Below, one piece after another: positions 1 through 25,609 of a stretch of 64,000 bases of DNA; within the stretch, counting starts at the first letter, position 1, and each line of letters begins with the position of its first letter. Origin of the DNA: Pempheris klunzingeri (Eukaryota > Chordata > Actinopteri > Acropomatiformes > Pempheridae); assembly GCF_042242105.1 (NCBI RefSeq), contig NC_092029.1, forward strand, positions 9,515,885 through 9,579,884. Direction: 5' to 3'. The notes below the pieces were generated by a model. The model saw nothing but the letters and a program-made list of their open reading frames with translations, was not told the origin of the DNA and searched no databases. A program made the translations under genes and the position numbers.

Positions 1-1847
1 GAGGATATCGAGAAAAAAAGTTGGGATCCACTGGTATCTAGTAACACGTGTGGCCCAGTGCAGTGCAGAGCAGACACTATGAGCGTCATAGGTTATAGCA
101 TAAATATCTCATAGGCTAGCCTGATCACACAAAACTCAGCTGAGGGGGAATGAGCACTGGATTATGCAGAAAAGTGAGGATGCAGTTTTGATTGTTACAT
201 TTAAATTCAAACGTGCGCTGGAGCTTGTTCAAGAGCCCAATCTGTAGATATGAAACTTGTACTTTGCTCCTCACTTCTGCCGGCATCATTAATTACTCAA
301 CTGAGCTGACTTGTCGTTGAAGTGAAGAGATAAAGAAACCATGTAGGAAATGTAGAACAAGGTGTGTTGCTTGTGCTACTTCAGGTAGAGTCCATGTGCT
401 GTAGTGTCCCAGTTTAGTCTGGGTCAAGGGGGCTGATTTGTTTTAGTCTCCAACTTTCTGGGACAGATCTCTGTGGAGACTTTCTCTCTCACTCTTCACC
501 ACACTCACACACAAAGGAGGTGTTGAAAACTAGTTTTACCCACAGTATCTCTGCATGTAATATACAATTCTTTCTGTTTGTGTCATATGCATCAGTGTGT
601 TCAGGGCCGGCTCACCTGTTTCTACACGAGGCTCAGTGTTAAATTCTCTGTGCCCAGAAGGCTGAGCCTGAAAGTGCTGAGTCACCCTGAACCTGATAGT
701 GCCATTAATCAATAGCCTTGCCAAGAGCTGAGTGGAAACACTGCGACTCACTGGGAATATTTGAGAATAAAGGGAACACAGTATATATTGTTTTACCCCA
801 TTTTGTTTCCTGTCAGGTTACACTGCAGAAGCCCTAACGTTTCCAAAAGCAGACCTTGAGAATACAGTAGATGTCAGGTTGAAGGTGGTTTACTAATGTT
901 TGTTTGGCCACCCCACTTATTGATCAATCTTTTTAATTGCTCACTGCTTCTCTCTCTCTTTCTCTCACACACACACTGCTATCCTATGTTTAGACGTTGC
1001 GTTTCTATGTGTCTTGCCATTCCCTAATGATCCTTCTAGTATGGATTACTCCTGAAGCCTTACAGGACTAGGTCACAAAAGCAAGTATCATAACCTAATG
1101 ACAAATGACAGCATATATGGTAAATGGGTATATTCATGTGCTATTATTAAAAGTAAAACAGACAATAGCCAAAACCATGAGGTTGATACAGTATTAATGA
1201 TCAGGTGAGAGGCCTGTTTTACCTGAGCTAATTAGCAGTCGCTGTCAAATTCACTTAACAGTTATTTGTATAAATCAGTTGTTAGCAAGAATGAGATATC
1301 TCAGTATGCAGCATGGAGACTTCAGAGACCAAAGAAATCTTGTATCCATCATCATATTAGAGATTATGCATTAACATTAAGTAGAGATATTAACTATGTA
1401 GTGTATTTGGGAGTCTATCATATTGTTACGTGACTACAGGCCATCCTTGACTCTCATGCTGTGGTTCTATTTTATTGATTTATTTCACTGTTTTGTGAAG
1501 AGGCTGGTTAAATCTTTTGTGGTTTTTGTAGGTACTATGTAGGAAATGTATCACAGTGCTGTACAGAAGTTGATGTGTGAAGCATTGGAGACTTGAGTGT
1601 TGAGTGTTAAATGGCAGTTTGTTATGTACACACTGCCGTATCTATCCTTGACTTTCCTCATGAAAGATCGATACTAGAGAGTTATACTCGGATGTAAAAC
1701 TTGAATTATAGCTGTGGATGATTATGGAGGTCATGAGAGGTCCTTCACACTGTCTCTCAGTCTTTCTGTCTCTTGTCCCTGCTTCTTAATGTCTCTTTCT
1801 TCCAAAGTTTTTGTTATTGACACTTTCTGGTTTGTCTTTCTTTCCAG
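1..1847. other. map7 intron or 5' flank, no exon found
   Basis: No exon, RNA gene or clear repeat is recognisable here. The first map7 exon in the window enters in phase 1, so a coding exon must lie upstream. I found no convincing ATG-bearing exon in these bases, so the map7 promoter and first exon are probably outside the window. There is a short CT/CA-rich patch near 950-978. Confidence 0.6.
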
Positions 1848-14253
<12,406 letters not shown>

Positions 14254-16172
14254 CGCCCTGTTGGTCGGAGATGATTCCTCACCCACAGAGACAGGAAGTG
14301 AGATGGTCAGAGAATCACAACACGTAGCTGTTGTACTGAATCAAAGGAAGAACTCGCAGCATCACAGAGGTTTACGTTCTCGCCCTACCGCGACAGAAGA
14401 GCACCGCAGCCGCTTCCCAAAGATGGTGTCTCCAAAGATCTCCCTAAAGCATCCCAGAGAGAAGTTACGTGTCCCTCAGCAAACTGTGTGGGGAGCAGAT
14501 GGCCTCTCCGTCTCTGACCATGATCACACTCAGTCATAATGTTGTGTGTACAGCCCCGACCATCCCTCATTCTGAAGTGTGTCCTGAAATAACAGGAGGC
14601 CACTGAACACCTATTCCATCTTGTGATGTGTGTGTGTGTGTGTGTGTGCGCGTGTGTGCGAGTGAGAGGCTAATAATAATGTAAAGTGAGATCAGCTGTG
14701 AAGCCCTCAGCCATGATACTTGAAGAGGTTTGTTTTCTTTTTGTCGCTGTCGAACGCTGTAATCAGACAAAATCAGCAATGTGACGTTATAACTGGAACT
14801 CACACATCAGGCTCCGAATTACAAGGTTTCATTAACGCCGTCTTTAACTGGAACCTCATAATTCTCGTCTTTTCATGATGTTTCATCAACATTTCTACTG
14901 AAGTGTCAGAGATGAAATGAGCTATAGGAAGGAATCAGTGCATGAAGTTGTATTAAGACTACAGGAAAAGTGTCATGTCATGTAATATATTTTTGCTGTG
15001 TCTACAGTGTTTAAGGCTAGAGGTTATTATTGGGGTAAGGCAGGGGCGTTGGAACATCATGGCGTTTAAGTTAAATAATGACAAAATGAAAATACTGTTC
15101 TCTCAGAGAATTAGGCTGTAAACTACTGATTTTTTTCCTTAGTTTTATTTAATTTCTGTACAGATAAAATGTGATTTTTTTTTTCTTTTGTTTTGTCCTC
15201 ATCCTGTCTTCACTTTGTTAAAAAAAAAAAATCTGCTTTGACTTAAGTCCTGCCCTTTCCTTTCATTGGTTTACCCTTTACATTAACCCCATCAGTGCTG
15301 CACCCTGCGTCCTGTCACAGTTGAACTCAGCCAGGACTCCGCTGTAGCTTAGCCACCTTGTGCTGGAGGTTGACTTGTTTTGGCTAAAGTACAAAATGGA
15401 TTAAAATGATTTACTGATGTGATGTTCATTCTGAAATAATCTGATTCATTTGATCTTTTTGATGAAGGATTTAAGAAGAAATGCTGCTAATGTTAATGTT
15501 CCTTTGCCTTACCGCATCGTAGGAAGAATGAGGTGACTTGTCTGCACTCATATGCATTCCCAGTATGAGCTTTGGCATTCTGGCCACATGCCAGGAGTCT
15601 CCACTGCTTTCTTTTCTGATTCATGTTAGACGTATGAGAGATTATGATGAAATGTTATATTAGTTTGTCTGTTGTATCATCTTATAATGTCAAACAGTTG
15701 GTCCTTCACACGGCTTTTCAGTCCAGAAAAACGAGAGGGACTCGAGTACAACAGTTGGAACCCAACCATTCACTCAGCTCATACTAAATGCTCTCAGCAT
15801 TTGTTTTTGAAATCTTTGCACGTAGTTTCCTTTGTTCAAATCTTGCAGTACCCAAAACAGAAGGAAACTAAAGAAAGATTGATGTCGTTGTATAGTGCTG
15901 GTCTCTGCCAGTAGTGCATAGCATGCTGTTGTCAATAGCTTGCGAATAAAGCACTTCGACAGAGGCAAAATCCCCTGTAAATTATATATAGATATCCTAT
16001 CATTTGTTTGAAAGTCTATATATTTTACTAAGACTGACAACAAGGCTTTGAAAACTAACAACCCCTTTACTAGAGAAAAGGGGCTGTGGGATGAGATCTT
16101 TGAACCACTGTAAAACTGACATCACTGTACAACTCTTGACAAGTAAATAAAACTTTTTGAATTGATTCCCTT
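14254..16172 (+). other. map7: map7 3'UTR with two candidate poly(A) signals
   Basis: After the TGA at 14,251-14,253 there is no further coding match. AATAAA occurs at 15,945-15,950 and 16,146-16,151. The second would place the mRNA end near 16.17 kb, about 70 bp from the predicted 3' end of the convergent armc1l gene. A (TG)n stretch lies near 14,627-14,650. Confidence 0.6.
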
Positions 16173-16239
16173 TCCATTGACGTGACTGTCATGATTGTCC
16201 TCCATGTTCTGATCCACAATATAGAATAGTGGGGAAATA

Positions 16240-16689
16240 ATGAAAACGATGAAAATAATTTTATTCTAGCATAAACCAATACAACTAAACACAAACACAG
16301 CAGGATACACAGAAAAATACTTCTCCAACTGTATAGAAAAGCAGCAGAAACTCTTTTACATGTAAAGAGAAAATTAAGTTTGGAAAATCTTACAGAAAAT
16401 ATTTACATTACATGAGTACTGGATAGAAAACAGCACCATGTAAGTCCAGAGACGATACCCTTCAAGTGTGAGGGCCTCCATTCCACTCAATAAGCAGAAT
16501 AGAGGTAAAAAAGAACTGATAATAAGGAATTGTCAAAATAATTTGTAGTTTTTCCTAAGAATTGATGACAGTTGGCCTCGCACACAAAGCCCCATGGTGT
16601 GCTGACATTCAGGAATGTCCACTCCAGTGAAAATGTCTTTGAGCACACCTTTGTGTCACTGGATCTCAGGGAGCCGCGCTGAGCCAGTT
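16240..16689 (-). other. armc1l: armc1l 3'UTR
   Basis: Minus-strand DNA after the stop codon. The plus-strand TTTATT at 16,260-16,265 reads AATAAA on the minus strand, so cleavage is expected near 16.24 kb. Confidence 0.6.
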
Positions 16690-19111
16690 TCACCAGTAGA
16701 ACGTTTTAGTGAGGAAACTGGCGGCAGCGTTGAGCCAGCTCCCGTTAGAATCTTCTTTAGCTGTCGTGCGGGAAATTGCTCGGTCGACCTCCGTCTCCGG
16801 GCTCTCCTCCTCTGGGAGGTAGTCTGGTAGAGCGGAGTTTTGCTGCACTTCCACTCCTGATGGGTTCAGCGGGATAAAAACCTGAAGAAAACCGTTTGAG
16901 AGAAGTTTATTTAGTTTCTGGTGAACTCGCACCCGCAACTTTTCATTTATTCACCTATGGATACTAAAATATACTGTCATGTCTTAAAAACAGTAAGAAT
17001 GTGTCCCTTGTGACCACCACGTACCTCTTCTCCTGCCTCATTCTTCACCACCTGTTGGGCTGACAACACTTTGGTAGCAGCAATGGCCGATGCCAAACTC
17101 TGCAAATTAAGAAACATCAGGGAAGGAGGTGACTGGAACTGATAAACATCAACCAGATATCAGATGTGTTGATTCACTCCACCTTCCTGCACCATGTGTG
17201 TATCAGTGGCTTTGACAAGGCAGGTATATAAACTATTCTAAGAGGCCGCTTGCTTCTTGAGCTGATGACAGTTGACAGTGAATGTTGGTGTTTTTGTGTG
17301 TTACCTCCGTGGACAGGTCTGAGCGGATGCGGACGGTGCATCTCTTGGAAGCCATCTGGAAGGTGAAGCTGATCACCCCTCTGACCTTCAGGAGAGCCTC
17401 TTCACACAAGCCTCGCTGGTCCTTAATATGAGAGGGAGACTGTTTTAGGCTACTTGTTCCCAGTAATAATCACTACTGTCATGGATCGCTGTGTGTGTGT
17501 GTGTGTGTGTCAGTCAGCCTACTCACAGTGCTGTCCAGCCCCTGGATGTGCAGAGTGACACACTTGGCCTTCTTGTTGGAGGTGTTGATAAAGAACTGGG
17601 GTTTTTTTCTGCTTTCCCTCACAGGTGTGTGTGGTGCAGGATTAGCAGGTGCACTCAGAATATCAAACACCTCCTGGGCCAAGGCTGTGATGTCGACAGA
17701 CAGCCCTTTTCTATTTGGAGAAATACATTTAATGTAATTTAATGCTTCCAGACCTCTATGTCACCACCCACATCTCTGAGTTGTTCGGCGATTCAAATGA
17801 CTCAAGTGAAACTAAATAACATTTCAGCCTGATTATCAGGCTGTATTTAATCATACATTTTAGCATGACTGAACATCTTCTACATGATAAGAAATGGTTT
17901 TTCCATCAACTACTACTACTTTTAACACACAAATATATCTCTGCTACAAAATGAAACGGTGAATGCATATAAAAAATCTAACAAAAATGTAGTGACAGTA
18001 GACAGTTCAGGCAAGTATCACTGGACATTTCAAGTACAAACTCATAATCATGCAAAGAAAATACGAGTGCACATCAACATGCACGATAATGTTAAAAAGA
18101 AAAAGAAAAAAATCATCTCACCTCTCAATTAGATTCTCTAAGCTCACCATCATGCCCAGTTCATTCTTCATGGTGGGGATGTTGGAGGACAACTCGGCCA
18201 AGTAGCGCAGGGTCTGAGGACGAAGACAGACAGAAGAAGAGGGATTAAAATATACACTGCATTTGTGCAAACTGGTACCCCAGCCATGTTTAAACTTACC
18301 TATTATACAAGCTGAGTCATTAACTAACTTCATTATTTTCTCAATTTATAAATCTCCCCTATCATTACAGTTTTTGCACTATTTTAATAGATGAATGAGT
18401 TTTTCTGTCTTTTAAGCAGCCATTAGGTTTTCATTTATTTCAGTAAGGTATAAAAGTCAATTTTCAGAGACTTAAAAATATGCTTGATATTCATTTTTCT
18501 TATCAATGAACATTTAGATGCCTTTTACACAAGAAAGTTTGTCGGAGATAAACATCAGAACATTCACAAGCTGAATTGTCCAGAAATTTAAGCCAAGAGA
18601 CACACAATTGGCCGTTACAGAGAGAAAAGGCTCAAATTACAGCTGTGGCAGTTTCAAACCAGAAAATTGGCACAAGTTTAATTCAAAGTCAGCCAACCTT
18701 CTATGGACATTACTACAAAATGTCCTGATGGATTATTTAACAACCTGTGAAACTCTGCAAGTTGACTGCCTCAGTAGTATGAAATCACATGAAAGAATAT
18801 TATTTGAAAAACTACTTTAAATGGGAAAATAATTGGCAGTTAATGCAAAATATTTCTACACCTAACACACATAAAACACACTATGGTCCTTTAACGTGTG
18901 CATCACCAGGCAGGAGGATAGTGCAGCCAGCAGCACCTGTCCAGTATCTGTCACCCACCTGAAGAGTTGCAAATAGCACCTCTGGGTTCTCGTGGTCCAG
19001 GAAGAGCACCAGGCCGGGGAGACAGCCCTGGTCTCGAACGATCACCTCTCGGTTCTGCGGCTCAGAGGCCAGATCCCGCAGCTGACTCACCACCGACAGG
19101 GCATCCATCAT
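16690..19111 (-). CDS. armc1l: ARMC1-family armadillo-repeat protein
   Basis: Mitochondria-associated armadillo-repeat protein family linked to mitochondrial distribution and the MICOS/MIB contact machinery. Coding exons in transcript order: 19111-18959, 18213-18122, 17710-17527, 17415-17305, 17099-17025, 16881-16690. All phases agree, giving 268 aa (human ARMC1 is 282 aa). Landmarks shared with ARMC1 are [13 protein letters not shown] and [14 protein letters not shown] near the N-terminus, RYLAELSSN and [12 protein letters not shown] in the armadillo part, [19 protein letters not shown] and CTVRIRSDL in the HMA-like middle, and [13 protein letters not shown] and FYW at the extreme C-terminus. 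No ATG is seen in the 5' non-coding exon near 19.54-19.62 kb, so I start at the first of two adjacent ATGs; the human N-terminus is about 10 residues longer. Its position beside mtfr2, not mtfr1, makes me favour armc1l over armc1. Confidence 0.92.
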
Positions 19112-19538
19112 CTTTGTCACCTTTTCTGGGCCTGAAACTGAGAGCCGTGACGGTATTTAAGTTTGGCCTGATTCTAGGTTAACGGTTAAAGTCACGGTGG
19201 ACAACACATGTATTGTAACAATGTTGAGCTAATTAAAGCGGTAGCTATAATAACGAGGTGGTTTTAGATAAAGTTACGGCCACTAATGTAAGTTTTTAAG
19301 CTATGTTTAAGACTTGCTGTCAAGTTACAGCGCTAACGTCAGTGTTGTGGCTAGCTAAAGATGCTAGCTACTTCGGAAACGCGAAGAGGCTGGCCAGCTT
19401 GACAAAAAGAGATATTTTAATTAGTTTCATTGCGCCGTTCAAACATACATTTACGTGGATGTTATAACTATTAATGATATACATTCATTAAAAGCGCGTT
19501 AAACGTGGTTAAATTCAGCTTTACGATGTTTTCTTACC

Positions 19539-19860
19539 CAGGGGAAGAGGCAGCTCGTGCACAAAAATACAAATTTGGTGCCAGGATTTCGTAATTGGTC
19601 GACCAGCCGTTGCCCACGTCACACGGTCAGCCACTCTGATTGGCTCCTCGTTCTAGTTCTGCATCTGCAGCCAATCAGAGGATGTTTTACTGCTGCGGCT
19701 TTTTTTGACTTCACAGTCGTGCTGGCTGGATGCTTGAGCTCGGAGGGAAGCTGCAACTTATTCCTTTATATTTAACAGTCACAGTTTGTATTTTTGGTTA
19801 TTATGGTCACATACAAATGTTGCTGCTAATGCTCGTTTCAAGAAGACTAGTTCGCGGTGA
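19539..19860. promoter_or_regulatory. Divergent armc1l/mtfr2 promoter with CCAAT boxes
   Basis: A minus-strand non-coding first exon of armc1l ends at a donor (CCCTGG/GTAAG) near 19,539. A plus-strand donor (TTCGCG/GTGAGT) at 19,857 probably ends a non-coding mtfr2 first exon. Between them are ATTGG at 19,594-19,598 and 19,639-19,643 and CCAAT at 19,671-19,675. The last two form facing CCAAT boxes (CTGATTGGCT and GCCAATCAG), the classic NF-Y arrangement of TATA-less divergent promoters. Start sites are inferred. Confidence 0.65.
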
Positions 19861-20811
19861 GTAGAGGCATATTTCCGCTTATCCCGCATGTTTCCTGGTG
19901 TCGCGTACTTTACTTTTGATGAGCCATGCAGCTTTAGACACACTGCGGTTCCTGTGCGGTCCACCTGCACTAGTCCCGAATAAAAGGACACTGTTATAAG
20001 GTTAAAACTAAAATCCACAACGAGCATTCCATAGTACTGATCCAATGCGACTTCACAGCCAAGTCGGCATCATACAGACGAAAACAACGGAGCATCTGTT
20101 TGTGATCCCACCAGGTGACATTGGGTCAATGATGGGTCCTTTTTGTTTGAAGCATGACGTCCATATTAGTTTTACCTGAATTTAGAGGTCTTCAACAAAA
20201 CAACAACGACGACAATGTGTGCTCGCTGCTGTTTCTTTATGAGTCACAAATAAAGTCATCACCAACTAACAGATGATCTTAAATGAATACAATAAAGTGG
20301 AAGATAAAACATGAGCCAAAATGAAAGAAAACAGTGCAGCTGACTTGCAATGCAACATGAAAATCATTAGTCTCTAATTCAGTAGGTGTGGAGGATACAT
20401 AACATAGTAGGAGATAGACGACGTGTGTGTTTTTTGCCTTAAACCTTTCAATTCTTAATAATCCAACAGTAGTGATTTAAATGAAAAGGTATGAGAACTG
20501 ATCTGCTTTCTCTGTCAGTGTCTCAACCTGTAAAGTCAGTTTTAGAGAAGTCAAACCTACTAAAGAGAAAAGGGACTTCTTCTAAGTCTCGGTTGTGGAT
20601 GTTATAATTTATGTCAGAGCCCAAAACTACACAGAGATTCCTGGATGGACTTTTAAATAGTTCTGTTTAAAGCGCTGTATGTCTTGTTGTGTTTCAGGCG
20701 TAAAGTATGTGACTTAGTGGCATCCAGTCTGTGTCGGCATCCGAACAAGTCAGTCTGCAGGAAAAGGAACTTTGCAGCCATCAGCCGGTGGTGCATGAAA
20801 AAGTCCTTCCA

Positions 20812-23800
20812 ATGTCTTTAATAGAGGATATTTTGGACGTGCTGCACGTTGTCCTGGAGTACTTTGGAGTGCCTCCAGATATGGTGAGTGCACACGCACA
20901 CACACAGACACTGTTCTGATTCTGTCACTGATTCCCAAACTGGGATCAAGCGGCTTACGAATTGTTGCTTTTGTAGTGTAAAGTTAAATAGCTTTAAATT
21001 TGTAAGGATACAATAGATAGAACAATTTTTGTGTGTGTTGTCTTGCCGGTAGCTGGTTCCGGTGTGGGACAGTCAGCTGTGCGGTCAGTATCGCAGCATC
21101 GTGCGGATGATTGGGACCAACCTTCCACTGGCCCCTACACCACGTGTCCACTTTCAGGTACTGGACCTGTACTTCATGTGTTTTGCTAACAGCTTGAAGA
21201 TCATCAGAAATTCTATTTTTAAATTTGTCTTTGCCTGGTCAAATTCAGCTGTGCAGATCAGGTGGAACTGTGCCCGTTTATAAACAGTTTTGCAAAGAAA
21301 ATATGAAATCTGATTTAAATGATATATTTAGAACATGGCACTGAAACGGAAGCGATACTGTACCCTAAGCTTGTCATGTAGTCGGCATCACATCCCTCCT
21401 TGTGCGTTTTTCGCCCTCAGGTCCCTCTGTTCACCTATCGGCCTCACGGTTATGTCGACATCACTGTGGATACGCCCGCCGTCCCCTCATTCGCTGACGT
21501 CCAGTGGGTGTTTGAGGACGAGGGGGAAAGCTTTGCCAAGACCAGGTAACAAAACAAAACTAATGTACACAATTACTAGAGAATGAGACCTCACTGGCAC
21601 AAAATCCTTTGTCGTAATATGAGCAAAGTAGTAGATTTCATACAGTCCACTGCAGAATTGGAACAAAGAGACACAGAAGCTCCAGGTGCCCCTTTAGCTG
21701 CACAGTATCTCTGCTACAGTAGCTGAGGCAATGAAAACCTGCACTAACCAGCAGAATCCCAGGTGCTTTGCTGCAGTGAATTTCACCTTGGACAGTTTTT
21801 GATGGATTCTGATCCCAAAAACAACACAGAGGGAGTAAAGGAGTGTGTGAAACAATCTCTACCCAGAGGAACAGCAAGACAAAAGACAGCTCAGTAAGTG
21901 TTTCTGCCAGACAATGTGTGTGTATACTCTAAAGGCACTAATATATACAGTAACCACTCTGTGGTATAGCATCTACCTGACTGTCTGGTATGAAAACACA
22001 ATGTAAACTGGTGAGTTAGGCGATGGCTGCCTGTCTGAGCAGGAGAACACTGATTTCTGTAAAGAACATCATTGACTTGGTCATAGTGTTTGTAGACTAT
22101 GGAGAAAATGTACTGCTGTACACAAAACAATTTGGTCATAAATTGAAAAGGAAATGTCTCAAAGTGTTTACAGGTATCATTACCACTTAATTGACTTTAG
22201 AAATGCACTTGTAGCTTTACATATTTTGCAGCTTTGAAAACACACCATTGGATTGGTTGGTATGGGTGGGAAAATAGCAAATGCTGTCAATGGCTTTAAC
22301 CGTGTAACGACAGCATACACTGACGTGTAGTATATAAAGCTACATTTCTGGAATTGTCTGGTCTCCATAGGAACCATTTACCTCCAAAGAAGAGATGTAC
22401 TATAAATCAGGAAGCAAGAAACCCAGGAGTGCCCCGGAAACATGCCCAGCGAGGAGGCAGTGCTGTAAAGCAGACAGCTGATCCAGAGGCCTTGAGGAAG
22501 ATCACGGCGCTGGAGAGCGAGCTGCTCAAATTACGAGCTCAGATTGCCATGATTGTCACTGCCTGTCCAGCCTCAGGTAGTCACTGTTTGTACCTTTTTC
22601 TCAGCTTCATTACACAACACACAAATGTCTTCAGCATGTTAGACTGTGGTTTATTTTGTGGTCTTTCAACATTTTTATTCATTGTTTTTGTTAGGTCTGA
22701 CTGCATCCCAGAATCCTCCAGGCACACCTTTAATGTCTCCTCCCCCTCCGCCTGGCCTCACCTCCACGCCACGCTGTGCTGCTCCACCACCACCACCACC
22801 ACCTCCTCCTCCTCCTCCTCTTCCTCCTCCTGCTCTTTGTGCTAACTCCTGCTCTGAGACTTTGTCTGTATTAGAGCTGATCCGCCAGCGCAAGAAGAAC
22901 GACAAAGGCCTTGATAAGGGTCAGCTCAAGCCCCAGGACTCAGGCCTCAGCAGGGGTCTGGCAGGGATCCCATCTATGCTGGATGTCCTCAAGGACTTAA
23001 CTCAAGTTAAACTGCGTTCAGTGGAAAGGTAGGCGGTGGGACTGATGGAATGTGCCAGAGTTTCTGAGTTTGTAAGCGTATATGGCTTAACATTTATTAA
23101 ATCATTATGGCAAGCGCATAAAGAGGAAGTAAATAAATTACACTCACTTCTGGCTTTCAGAAATAATCAATAATTATACTAAAACAGGGTTTATTATCGG
23201 GGGCACCACTCCTATTAAAAGGAGAGATGGATTGCCAAATTATTGATTTAATGATTCATTCATTGTTAATCATCGATTTTTACACAACGCCCCCTTGATT
23301 TTGTTTTGTTTTTTTCTCCCAGATCACCCGGGGGCACACCAGTAAGAAGGAGACGCAGTAAGGGAGGTGCACCATCGCTCAGTGATCCAGCGGCTCTGAT
23401 CGCTGAAGCACTAAAGAGAAAGTTCGCCCAGCATCGCCATAACAATTCCTCTGACAAAGAGAATTCACTGGAACTCTCGCCATTTGGCAGTCCAGAAACA
23501 CCCAAGGTTTGTTTCGCACACCTCTATTTATTTTGATATCTTGATCGATGGCTTAGTATATTGAAAAATTTAAAAATGAGTTTTGAAAATCCTGAGCCTC
23601 AAGAATGAACGGGGTCACCAGTGTGGTACGATGCTGTTAAAGGTACAGTGAGTTAGAATCTCACTACTCCACAGCTCAAAATGCCCACAGACCCTTTTCA
23701 CACCTTGTCAAACTGTTTTTCCACCTTTTTAAGCATTTTCACACTCCCTGACCTACGTCTTTATAGAGACCCGGCGGTAACCGTTCTTCTAAATGCGTTT

Positions 23801-23968
23801 TCACCGTGGCAGCTAAAAGAAGTACAAGGCAGAATAAATATCTTTGCTGCATCTTATTGCAAAAACTGAGCTTGCAAGGTTCATGCTGTCTGCAGGAAGA
23901 CCAATCTGATGCTTCTGTTCCAGGTTCCTGTCCACACGAGACGCAGTCAGGGACGCCTCCACCTCTGA
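20812..23968 (+). CDS. mtfr2: Mitochondrial fission regulator 2
   Basis: MTFR1/MTFR2 family (Mito_fiss_reg), promoting mitochondrial fission. Coding exons: 20812-20883, 21053-21157, 21421-21545, 22371-22576, 22695-23028, 23323-23506, 23924-23968; 356 aa, all phases consistent. It starts MSLI, as human MTFR2 does, followed by LEYFGVP. Family blocks include RSIVRMIGTNLPL (about residue 40), VPSFADVQWV, a coiled coil around ALRKITALESELLKLRAQIA (about 140-165), a proline-rich stretch with a run of 12 Pro (about 195-215), NMLDVLK-like SMLDVLKDLTQVKLRSVERS (about 265-285) and DPAALIAEALKRKFA. The SPFGSPETPK end is like MTFR2 and unlike MTFR1. A GTG-initiated extension upstream in the same exon is unneeded. 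A non-coding 5' exon (to 19,856) probably splices to 20,698. It is divergent from armc1l. Confidence 0.93.
22780..22840 (+). repeat. Coding (CCA)n/(CCT)n triplet tract
   Basis: Triplet repeat inside the fifth coding exon of mtfr2 encoding the long proline run. Length variation here would change the number of prolines without shifting frame. The reverse strand gives a spurious Gly-rich frame. Confidence 0.9.
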
Positions 23969-24850
23969 TCCGGTTGAATAGTCTCTTCTGATCCCAAAAT
24001 GTCAAATGTCAGACTTCCCATCAGCTCCCACAGATGTGCCTCTCAAATGGATAACTACTGCAGCTACTGACTTACATTTCGTTTTTATTTTTGTTTGTCT
24101 CTCTCTCCTTTTGTTCTTGTAAGAGTGTTTGTCTCACAATGAACAAAGTGCGTGTTTCTGTTGAGTATCTTTTTATTTGGGAGGCTTGAATGTATATTTT
24201 TGTTACAGCAATTGCAGTAAACATGGTTTGGTACAGTTGTTTTATTTTGTACAGTGAAGTCTTTTTTTCAGTGTTATTCATACAGGATCTGCTAAAAACT
24301 TTTTAAAGGGATAATGTGGGATAATTGTAATGTATTCAAGCAGGTAGGCAATGTAGCTTAGCTACATGCCTTAATGTCTCTTTGCGAGTGAGATGACTAA
24401 AAGTGGGTACTGAGATTCACACAGATCTATTCTATGCAACTGCTGTTTCAAGATATTTTATTTTATTAAAATGTTCAATTGCACTGATGAATTTTTTTGT
24501 TCTTTTCACGTTTTGTCATGTTTCAGTATATGCCTAAAATTTGTAACTTTTAAGACAGAATTTAAAGTGTAACACATCCAGAGTCGTGCACGTGGTATTA
24601 TTTCACATTGTTGCTTTGTGTGAACTGGGACTTTAGCACTGCACTTTCATACAGTTGAGGAACACAGAATAGACACATTTCAAAAATGTAAAAAATATCC
24701 TGAGTTTTATCTCTGAGTAGGAGTTATATTTCACAAATACATTGATAAAATTTACATCTACTTATAACTATAGTTTATTTTGTTATAAACATTTATTAAA
24801 TGTTTATATCCTACCTATGAATGCTAAATAAAGGGACTTATGGTACAGTA
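23969..24850 (+). other. mtfr2: mtfr2 3'UTR
   Basis: AT-rich region after the TGA at 23,966-23,968, ending shortly after AATAAA at 24,827-24,832. No coding match. Confidence 0.55.
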
Positions 24851-25600
24851 GGTAACTTGTGAAAATAGCATTTTGTCACAATTGCTGAAATTGTCACTGT
24901 GTCCTGACAGCAGGGGTGGGTCAGCGAGGTACCACAACATCCACACTGCCACGCACAACCTGAATGATGAGCACACAGAGCATGCTGCAGACTAATTAAG
25001 GCTTGTTTTTGGCCTAGCTGAACGCCTTTTGCTCTGTAATTTCATACTATTTTTGCTAGTATTATTATTATTGAGTCCCTTACTGGCTGGTTAAAAGGAA
25101 TGAGGAGTCAGCTGTCAATGGCAGTATGAAATAATTAATACAGGTGTTTTAAAGAATTGTCAGTCACAGCAGTTATGAGAGGTCATTCAGCATACAGTTA
25201 TAAATATGCACAAAAAAATATTAGGCTGGTCAGTCCAGTCTTTTTCGAGATTAGCCACAGACCGGCAGATTCGGATAATTATCAGATTGTGGGTAAAATT
25301 AAAGGCAGAGAAACAGTCTCTCAACTTGATACACTTTAATGGAAGACACAAAATTCAGAAGACACATTTTGACATGTCTTTTCTCTTGTCCAAATAATGA
25401 GACTATTTTTTGCCACATTTTTGCCTATTACACTTGGCCACATCTCAGTTTGCCAGATTCCTGGATTACATACAAATCAGCAAAAGCCCCACATTATAGC
25501 TCAGGGGTTGGTAGTCAAATTCCTGAAGCACATTATGCCCTCTGTATACGTGGAAACTGTTGAAGATGGTTTCTTCTTATTGTATAATAAAAAAGATGGC
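24851..25600. other. Intergenic, mtfr2 to small minus-strand gene
   Basis: No gene, RNA or clear transposon relic recognised. The overlapping open frames at 25.16-25.6 kb have no codon or family signature. Confidence 0.5.
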
Positions 25601-25609
25601 TGATTTCAG

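Noticed and set aside
22675..22905. Gly-rich minus-strand ORF
   Set aside because: Reverse reading of the mtfr2 poly-proline codons.
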